Source: Paulownia fortunei
Lineage: Eukaryota > Streptophyta > Magnoliopsida > Lamiales > Paulowniaceae
Reading direction: 5' to 3'
Length of the DNA: 64,000 nucleotides
Assembly (NCBI GenBank): GCA_019321725.1
Contig: CM033118.1
Location: forward strand, 10,132,071 to 10,196,070
Shown: positions 55,634-64,000 of the stretch, one piece after another
Numbering within the stretch: position 1 is the first letter of the stretch
Layout: each line of letters starts with the position of its first letter
Made by a program: the position numbers and the translations under genes
Notes under the pieces: generated by a model
Database searches by the model: none
What the model was told of the DNA's origin: nothing
The model's input: only the letters and a program-made list of their open reading frames with translations

Positions 55634-55842
55634 TGTTAGAGTAGGATGCCCAGTGTCCCAATTAGATTGGGTGGAGTGTACTCTTTTAATTTGTAAAATA
55701 ATCTTATTGCGAATCATATTAATAAAATGACACTCTATTTATCTTATGTCTTGTATTTACTTTCGGCGCATTAGATAAAGACCTTAGACAAAATTTAGCT
55801 ACGGGGTATAATCACTCATATGATGATGATCTTAGAACATGC
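55634..55842 (+). repeat. Start of the family X copia 3' LTR
   Basis: TGTTAGAGTAGGATGCCCAG and the following 190 bases match 49129-49345. It breaks off at gaacatgc (55842), where family T LTR sequence begins. The remaining 1.85 kb should lie beyond the right window edge. Confidence 0.8.
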
Positions 55843-58212
55843 CGTAATATCCAATTCTCACACTACCCACTTGGCCAATGTGATTCATGCATTACATGCT
55901 ACTTATATGCTAATTTGTATTAATATTTACATGGCATCTTATATAGCATTCTTAATCGTTAGGCCTCTAATGCTATCACATGATATTAGTGGTTGAGATC
56001 TTATAACCTAAGTAAGAAATTCAATATTTAGATAAGAGAAAGAATAGATTGGTCAATCTATTGGATATTCATAGGTTATATGTTATAATTTTAGAAGTAA
56101 TTAAAGGTATTATTAGTAAGCTATTGTGTTTCGATTCAACTAGATTAGGGTGTTTTAAACGTATACATCCATAAACTAATTTTACTTAGGATAGTAAACA
56201 TGATGTAATTTGATTTAAGTGTCATATTTCAAGTTCCATATGTACATATGATTTTCGAAATGAAAACTAGACAATCTATTTAAGAATCGAATGTCAATCA
56301 ATTTAAAGATCGAATCAACGGTTAAGAAATTAGGGTAGAATTTATTATCCGATCGTACGGAAATTAAAATAGGTTGTAAATAAAGAAATAAATGTTGAGA
56401 AACACCAGATTAGAGTTGTGTAAGTTGTGTATAATATCATATTTAAACCACCATTTGACACCTCAAGCTTTGCCACCTCATGCTTTCTTATTAAACTTAA
56501 GCTATCATCTCAGGTTAACACCTCAAACCCTTTACCCTTATGCCACGACCACACCATCATTTCATCTATTTTTAGCTTCCAAACACACAACTTAAGGTCT
56601 CCAAGTGCTCCAAATTGATCCAAGTTGAAATAAAAGTAAGAAAAGCAAAGGAGAAGTGATTACCTTAAAGTTTAACCTCAAAATTTGCACAAGTAATACT
56701 TTTCTACGGTGGTTTTCAGATTATTCTAAATGGGTTTATTGTTTATTAAGCTTTAAATATCTCTTATAAATGTGTTATGAAGTTTTTAGTTGGATTTTGG
56801 TGATCAAAGAAAAGGTTTTTGATGACAAACACTTAATAGGAAATACTTGTGGTAGAAACTATCACCTTACTATTTTCTTGTGTTTTAGGCTTCAAACGTG
56901 TATGGTATGCTGAATAAAATCTACAATTATTACCATTTACAAGTCCATATATAAGTTAAGAGTATTGGAATGAATTTGGATCGGTTAGAAATTGAAATAG
57001 AGCATGATATTGGAGAAACATTCAAACTGTCAAAGTAGCAAAATCTATTTTGCTGTGCTATGAAGGAGACTGAATTAGGGAAGCTAAATCCATGAGTTTT
57101 GACAAGAATATGACCTGGTTGTCTCTTTGTATATGTTATATAAGTGTTCTGAAAATTTGGTGTTTTAGCCATTATATGAAATGGTTACATTATTTTTTTA
57201 TGTTAGCTACGTGTGATAAAAATTAGGGAGTGAATGAATATGTCTAAGGGTGTCAAAATTATCATGCAATTTAATGTGGCAGCAAGAAAATGTGAGTTGT
57301 GAATCTGTCCCATTTTGTTCATTAACATGTTCCAGCATAGATGTGGTGCATTTGATCCCTAACATTTAGGGAGATGTTATAAGAGTTATAATACATCAAT
57401 TAAGTGAGGTTAGTATACATTTAAGATGTAGAACAAATGTTCGTAAAATATTGTATTCAATTATAGTGTTTAAGTGGTAAGGTTGTTTAGTTAAATTGAG
57501 ATTCAAGAACTTTATACTACATTAGGTATAATGAACTTGTTAATTGAGGATGGTGATTGATATTTTATATTTTTACAGATTGTTTCACATCTAGGGTTAG
57601 GGAGTAATACTTAAGAAACCTAGAAGTAACACACAACTGATCAAAGGTAAGTGAAAATCCATTTGAAACTATAATGCATGGGCATAGTATTTCTTGCCTG
57701 ATCTATATTAAATGTGATTTTTGTGTCTTGATGAGTGTGTTATGAATATTATAAAGATCTTACAGTGCATACATTTCTTGGATGATGGGACATGGGATCC
57801 GTTGTATCATGGAACATGCCATTCATTAACATTTACATGTGCATCCATAACACGTGCTCAAAGTTGAGGTTTTGCATTCATAACATTATTTTTCAGAAAT
57901 AAAATAGTTTGGTTGGCCACTACTAGTGTAACGAGGCCTATGTGGCTTATTTATATGATATTTTGGAGTGTCGTGAGTATTATTTCTTGGAGGATCATAG
58001 GGGTGGACAGGGGGTGTGCCTCTGGTGGTCACAAAAGGGTGAACCACTTAACTGTGTCCTTATCGACACCGCTAGTGGAAAGACTTTTGGAGGATCATAG
58101 GGGTGAACCTTTGGTGATCCTAGGAGATGGGCCCCGGACTGTGTTGATCTGTTTATAGCCATGTGATTATTGATATTGTTGAGAGCTCTATCTGGTACGT
58201 AGTAGGTGGGTC

Positions 58213-60124
58213 TATTCGTGAAATATTTTGCTAACCGCAAGTGAACGGTATCAAGTTTTAATACAACGATGAGTTGAGTTGAGTATCCACAAGGATTATA
58301 ATAAAAAATTGCATTAAGTACCGTAGTTCAAATAGTCCTAATTTTATCTAGAAGATCGAATGATGACTCACCTATACATATAACAAGAATGGAGTTTTCA
58401 GAAACAATATAACAAGCACCTTATGAACAAGATATTCTAGAGAAATGAGTCACTTAATTATCACCTATGTTCTTTATTTCAAAATATATCAATTCAAGTC
58501 AACAACACATATAAGTTAAGAATTTCTAAGCTCATCAATTCCCTCTCGTGAGTGCCGAATTGACTATGAGTTCTAACATGAATTTCGATATCTCTATAAA
58601 AATTCAAGAATAAAACTCTACAAAAGTTCAATGAATTCTTCTTCAAAACTTCAAAGGTTTCATAAGCTTCTCAACTCTATGATTCCTAGGTTGTGTTATC
58701 CCTATGATCATGTATAAAATTCCCTCTCTCGAGTGTCGAATCTCATACATCAAACAATCTCAATTAGTGATCAATTAATCAAGATGAAATACTAAACAAG
58801 ATAACACAAACAAGATGAATAACTTGAACTAATATTATTTGGAATTCAAAATATATGATCAAATAAGGTTACATCATCCTCTAGAAAGAAATGTTTAGTT
58901 CACCATGGATGAATACAACTTCAAGAAATAAATAAGAAAGAACATGAAAATTGTTCATCAATTTGTGAAGTGGAAGGAATGGTTAAAGCTCTCCTTGTCT
59001 CCAAGAATAACTCCTTGACTTCAATTGTAGAAAATGGAATGGGTCTTGTCTCCAAGTACCCAATGACCTTCTTTGGTTCCAAGAACCAATCCTCCTCCTT
59101 TCCTTTTGGTTGATGTTGATCTTGCCCCTTTAAACTTCTCCCAAATGATTCTTTCCCCAAGAGTCTTCCAAAAGAAACCCTGAAATCCTTCCACTTTTCT
59201 TGGCTTTTCTTCAAAAGAAACCTAAAATTCCTCCTACTTTTCTTGACTTTTCAAAAGGAACCTGAAATTCTTCCCCTTTCCCTGGATTTTTCTCATTTTT
59301 CTCTCCACCAATGTAGTGTATCCACTAGAGCATCACATGGCTAATGATGTATAGGTGTATCTAATGTGTATATCTCATAAAAATGCCAAAATTTGTGATC
59401 CATTGCCACTTGTCGCTAAAAAATTGCATCAGCATCTTTTTTGTTGGAAGGGCAGCACCTAGGCATGGAATAACAGTGCCTAAGCGCTGTGCGTTCTGTC
59501 TTGGAAGCTTCGGACGGCGCCTAGGCGCTCTGTTTTGGCGCCTCGGCGCCAGACATTCTGTCCTGGCAGCTCAATTTCAGCATTTTGACACTGTATAGCC
59601 CATTGAAACTACTTTTTGACCTCTTTATAAACTGAATTAGATTTTGATGTCTTCTAATGAATTGTATCTCTATGTCTTGGAATTCCATAGGCACTTGAAT
59701 CAACTAAATATGACATCAATGACCTCAGTTATGCCTGCAATACTATGATGTGTCGTCCCAAAAAATTACAGCCCAGTGCTGACTCTTAAACTCAATTTTT
59801 CTCATTGAAATTAGCTAAATTGGATTTTGTGGTAAACATAGAAGTTATATATATATCTCTTGGATTTCCAATGGATCAATAATCAATGTGATATGAAATT
59901 GGAGCCAAGCGTTATGATTGAAATACAAAAACTATCATCAGTAGCACCACAACTCAAATTCTTCAACATTTCAACCAAGTTTTTGATTTCTTTCCATTAT
60001 CTTTTCTTATTGTCATTACCTACAAGATTTAAGAATAAATGCATAAAAGTAACAAAAATACTTGAAAACAAACTAAATAATAATCAAAATATGTATGAAT
60101 TATTGGTATAAAACCAATTTCTCA
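58213..60124 (-). mobile_element. Athila-family solo LTR, reverse strand, nested in a family T LTR
   Basis: It is 1912 bases long and flanked by a perfect 5-bp duplication, gggtc, at 58208-58212 and 60125-60129. Its plus-strand ends read tattcgtg and tttctca, so TG...CA with one change. It is the reverse-orientation relative of the LTR at 44202-46042. It has the GC-rich palindromic motifs at about 59458-59560, including GGCGCCTAGGCGC. Short open frames inside are not genes. Confidence 0.9.
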
Positions 60125-60384
60125 GGGTCAAGGGCCCAATGATGGAAAATGACTTTGAATGAATTATTTTTGATGCATGAGTTTGCATTTTTGTCATGAT
60201 CTCCTAGAAATGTATTGCATATATGTTGGATTATCTCTTTACCATGCATGATTTTCACTTACTGAGCATTAGCTCATGTAGTTCATGCATTGTAAGCAAG
60301 CATGATGATACCTGAGACTCTAAGACTTACTGGGCTGGTTGTTGGAGCTCCTACAGGCTTCTGATGATCACTGTACATGGATGA

Positions 60385-63152
60385 TGTAACACCCCCACCA
60401 CTAAATAGATATTGGTATAACAATAATTTTGACAAGGTAGCATATGTGTGTGCATGTGTATATATATATATTTACTTTTGTCAAATGTAGCACTTTGAGA
60501 AACAGTAAAGTATTTTCTCACATATAACCCTATATATAGAAAAATCACTGTTTATATATAGTCAGCACTTTACATAATAATAATGAATGTAAAAATTAGA
60601 ATATGCCCACAACACAACCCAATAGGTCATCATCTATGTACACTGATCCTCAGATACTGTAGGAACCCCAACAACTTGCCAGTAAGTCCATGGTATGAAG
60701 TATCACCAGATTCACCTACAATGCATAAACTATATGAGCTAACACTCAACAAGTAAAAATTATGCATGTCAAAGAATAATCCGCAATATCAAGTTATGCT
60801 TCTCAAAATGCCCACAATATAATTCCATGCATCAAAACATTTCTCTCAAAATTATTTCTTTCTTGGGCCCCGACCAATGCTACTATCCCATGCACCGGAA
60901 AAGAGCTCTGCACATCGCCATAGTGCAATAGACAATAATCATAAAAACATGCAAATCCATGCACACTCGTACGTATGCAAATTCATGCACGCGAACCTGC
61001 AAATCCATGCATGCTTTGGCGCACTAGTAGTAGTCAATAAAATATTTTTTTTTCTCAGAATCATGCCGTGCAATGCAAGATTTATCACAATGCTTGTATA
61101 TGATGCATGCACGTGCCAATGCCCATGTATGTATGCTCAATGGACATGAATGACAGCAATGCGTGCCCTCTGCTATGCACATATGATCTATGGTATTACA
61201 TATAAATCACACATTTACTATGTCTATGCATTGTTGTTGCAAATGAATCTTTACTTACCTTTGATCGGTTGTGTGTTACTTCTAGGTTTCTTAAGTATTA
61301 CTCCCCAACCCTAGATGTGAAACAATCTGTAAAATATAAGATATCAATCACCATCCTCAATTAACAAGTTCATTATACCTAATGTAGTATAAAGATCTTG
61401 AATCTCAATTTAACTAAAAAACCTTACCACTTAGAAACTATAACCGAATACAACCTTCTATGTACCTTTGTTCCACATCTTAAATATATACTAACCTCAC
61501 TTAATTGATGTATTATAAATCTTACAACATTTTCCTAAATGTTAGGGATCAAATGCACTACATCTATGCTGGAATATGTTAATGAACCAAATGAGACAAA
61601 TTCACCACTTCACATTTTATTACTGCCACATTAATTTGCATGATGATTTTGACACCCTTAGACATATTCATTCACTCCCCAATTTTTATCACACTTAGCT
61701 AACATAAAAAAAATGTAACCATTTTATAGAATGGCTAAAACTCATGGATATAGCTTCCCAAGTTCAGCTCCCTTCACAGCATACTGAAACAGATTTTTCA
61801 TGCGGTGATAGTTTTGCGCACTTCATGACATTAATGGTTTTGGCGCTCTTACGTATATTCAATCTCTTCCAAATTTTTACCACACTTATATAACATATGC
61901 ATAGAGACAACCAGGTTATAATCTTTCCAAAACTAATGGATTTAGCTCCCCTAATTCAGTCTCCTTCACAACACACCAAAATAGATTTTTCTACATTGGC
62001 AATTTGAGTGTTTCTCCAATATCATTCTCTATTTCTAATCGATCAAAATTCATTCCAATACTCTTAACTCATATATGGACATGTAAATGGTAATAATTAT
62101 AGGTTTTATTCAACATACCATACACTTTTGAAGCCTAAAACACAAGAAAAAGGTAAGGTGACAGTTTCCGCCACAAGTATTTCCTATGAAGTGTTTGTCA
62201 TCAAAACCATTTCTTTGTGCACCAAAGTCTAACTAAAAACTTCCTAACAATTTTATAAGAGATATTGAAAGATTAGTAAACAATAAAACCATTCAGAATA
62301 ATCTGAAAACCAAAGGCAAAACTGTAGATAAGTGTTACTTATGCAGATTTTGAGGTTAAACTTGACGGTAATCACTTCTCCTTTGCTTTTCTTGCTTTTA
62401 TTTGAACTTGGAATCAATTTGGAACACTTGGATACCTTATGGTGTGTGTTTGGAAGATAAAAATGGCTTAAATGAAGGTCTAGTTATGGCTTAAGGGTGA
62501 AGGGTTTGAGGTGTTAGCTTAAGCTTAATAAGAAAGCATGAGGTGGCAAAGCTTGATGTGGCATGTAATGGTATAATCTGATTTTCTCCCTTATCTTGCA
62601 GCCCTAATCTTGTGTGTCTCACATATTCTTATTTGGTTGCAACCTATCTTAGTCACCATTCATTCTGATCCTATGTCCGTTCATTCGATCTCCAAACAGA
62701 TTGACATTTGATTCTTAAATGATTGTCTAGTTTGTATTTCTAAAATCATATACACATATGGACCTTGTATTATGTCACTTAAATCACATTATATCATGTC
62801 CAATATCCCAAGTATGTTAATCCATGGATGTATACTTTTAAAATACCTTGATCTAATTAAATCGAATCATATAAACTTACTAGTAACAACTTTAACACTT
62901 TCAAAATTATAACATATAACTTATGAATATCCAATATATCGACCAATCTATTCTTTTTCTTATTTAAATATAGAATTTATTAATTAGGTTATAAGATCTC
63001 AACCACTAATATCATGTGATAGCATTAGAGGTCTAACGATTAAGAATACTACATAAGATGCCATGTAAATGTTAATGCAAATTAGCATATAAGTAGCATG
63101 TAATGCATGAATCATATTGGCCAAGTAAGTAGTGTGAGGATTGGGTATTATA
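60385..63152 (-). mobile_element. Family T solo LTR, reverse strand, nested in a family T LTR
   Basis: It is 2768 bases long, starting TGTAACACCC and ending GGGTATTATA on the plus strand, flanked by a perfect 5-bp duplication, gatga, at 60380-60384 and 63153-63157. The host LTR reads continuously across the site when compared with 41262-41290. It parallels the copy at 16207-19070 and has three ATGCAAATCCATGCA-like units at 60948-61015. Confidence 0.9.
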
Positions 63153-63531
63153 GATGATGACCTGTTGGGTTGTGTTGCGGGCATATTCTAATTTTTACAA
63201 TCATTATTATTGTGTAAATTGTTGTCTATATATAAAGGGTTACAAGATGCAAAATATCCTTACTTTTTCCGAAAGTATAGGCTATTATTTTGATTTTTGA
63301 GTCTATCGTATTATAACTTTGGGATGTCGTGTCCTATATAACTCTTGAAATTTTATAGTAAATAAGTTTGAGAATAGCGTGACAGGGTTATATGTAAGAA
63401 AACCCTTTTACTATTTTTCAAAGTGCTACAGTTGATAAAAATTATATATATACACATGTACACACATGTGCTACCTTGTCAAAATTATTGTTATATTAAT
63501 ATCTACATTTAGTGGTGGGGGTGTTACAGAG

Positions 63532-63544
63532 TGGTATTGAGCTC
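63532..63544 (+). other. Primer-binding site of the family T element
   Basis: tggtattgagctc lies three bases after the LTR end. It resembles the tRNA-Met-type site with a small number of changes. It shows that the LTR ending at 63528 is a 5' LTR and fixes the orientation of the family. Confidence 0.7.
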
Positions 63545-64000
63545 GATTTGTGGTTCTGTAGACTGTTCATGTACATGACCTTTGAAACTGGTGGAGCACA
63601 ACCATGCCAGTAAGTTTTATTTGTTGTATAATTCATTTTGTATTTCATGAATAATATTGGCCATGTGTTTTAAGATTTTGTGTAAAATAATATTTAGGTA
63701 GACTCATCAGTAGTAATAGGGACATAATTTATGGTTGGTATTTTATCTTTAGAGCTGCATATTATCTATTATCCACTAAATATGTAATAAGACTGGATAA
63801 GGTACTATATATATATATGAGGCAATTACAATGTTTTATTTCCTTCTGAAGGTTCCAGATCAACTAATTAGATTTTAAGAGCTTTAGGTTAATTTTGTTA
63901 TATTGGCTAGGATTATGATATAACCTTATGTCTATATTGATTTATTGAGAAATATGCATTGTGGATTATTTCAAGATGATTAAGACTCTTAAATTCTAGG
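63545..64000 (+). other. Start of the family T internal region
   Basis: AT-rich leader without a recognisable gag start before the window ends. A short TA microsatellite lies at 63808-63818. Confidence 0.5.

Larger units (their letters stand above)
49129..55842 (+). mobile_element. Ty1/copia element of family X, 3' LTR cut by another insertion
   Basis: 5' LTR, primer-binding site, 1.6-kb leader, gag, integrase C-terminus, RT, RNase H, polypurine tract and the first 209 bases of the 3' LTR. The region between gag and the integrase end (nucleocapsid knuckle, protease, integrase core) is deleted. The 3' LTR is interrupted at 55843 by a family T element that continues out of the window, so the right boundary and target duplication cannot be seen. 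Confidence 0.85.
55843..63528 (+). mobile_element. Family T 5' LTR with two nested solo LTRs
   Basis: The start (CGTAATATCC, TG changed to CG) and the end (GGGGGTGTTACA at 63517-63528), followed by a primer-binding site, define one LTR. It is interrupted at 58213-60124 by an Athila-family solo LTR and at 60385-63152 by another family T solo LTR. Without these and one copy of each 5-bp duplication, it is about 3.0 kb. Left part 55843-58212, middle 60130-60384 and right 63158-63528 join in the order of the copy at 38809-41592. It carries a tandem pair of about 104-base units at 57962-58160. Confidence 0.85.

Noticed and set aside
57913..58240. Overlapping frames of 81 residues on both strands
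   Set aside because: They fall in the tandem units of a family T LTR. They are by-products of moderately GC-rich repeats and are not preserved in the copy at 40767.
58921..59214. A 97-residue minus-strand frame rich in Lys, Glu and Phe
   Set aside because: It lies inside the Athila-family solo LTR. The corresponding part of the LTR at 44202-46042 does not hold the frame.
1..64000. tRNA, rRNA or other structural RNA genes
   Set aside because: I looked for cloverleaf-like conserved boxes and rRNA motifs on both strands and recognised none. The tRNA-like matches are primer-binding sites next to LTRs. A tRNAscan-SE or Rfam run would be decisive.

Overview
This is a stretch of AT-rich plant nuclear DNA, most likely from a eudicot-type angiosperm. 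It looks like gene-poor, repeat-rich heterochromatin or intergenic DNA. The evidence is the nested LTR retrotransposons with plant-type Ty3/gypsy (Athila-like) and Ty1/copia proteins, plant-style primer-binding sites (initiator tRNA-Met and tRNA-Asp types), a hAT-like and a Mutator-like MITE, and no convincing host gene, tRNA or rRNA. I recognise no species-specific marker. Every coding region is broken by stops, frameshifts, deletions or later insertions, so all are given as pseudogenes. Family names below are local. Lineage names are inferences from motifs, not database hits.

Family A is Athila-like Ty3/gypsy (PBS resembling tRNA-Asp, LTR about 1.85 kb, starting TGATAAG or TGTTGAG). It comprises a decayed element at 1-7170, a second one at 41593-47790, and solo LTRs at 44202-46042 and 58213-60124, plus a truncated LTR at 4911-6029. 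Family T is a Ty3-type LTR of about 2.8-3.0 kb bounded by TGTRAYACCC and GGGTGTTACA, with a tRNA-Met PBS. It comprises solo LTRs at 16207-19070 and 60385-63152, a truncated LTR at 38809-41592, and a 5' LTR that starts at 55843, ends at 63528 and runs into an element leaving the window. Family X is Ty1/copia with an LTR of about 2.06 kb. It has fragments at 7185-11140, a reverse-strand LTR at 11536-13664, a partial LTR plus leader at 47835-49128, and a fairly complete element from 49129 to 55842. Copia D is a whole element with both LTRs at 14104-24192, split by a family T solo LTR. Copia E is a decayed element at about 31890-37330.

Layout from left to right: Athila-like element 1; copia X fragments and LTRs; copia D; a repeat island at 25171-27400 (paired direct repeats, a GC-rich minisatellite and a 94-bp tandem duplication); a 1.2-kb near-palindrome at 27668-28892; a hAT-like MITE with an 8-bp target duplication; a Mutator-like MITE with a 9-bp target duplication; copia E; a truncated T LTR; Athila-like element 2 with a solo LTR in its RNase H region; copia X partial and full elements; and a nested stack in which a T element entered the copia 3' LTR and was itself hit by one Athila solo LTR and one T solo LTR. 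Perfect 5-bp target duplications mark four solo LTRs.

The parts form a layered record of insertion and decay, not a cooperating gene set. I found no new gene system. The observations most worth checking are the large near-palindrome, the exchange of tandem-repeat modules inside family T LTRs, the repeated CCTAGG-centred palindromes in family A LTRs, and GC-rich stem-loops in the copia X leader.
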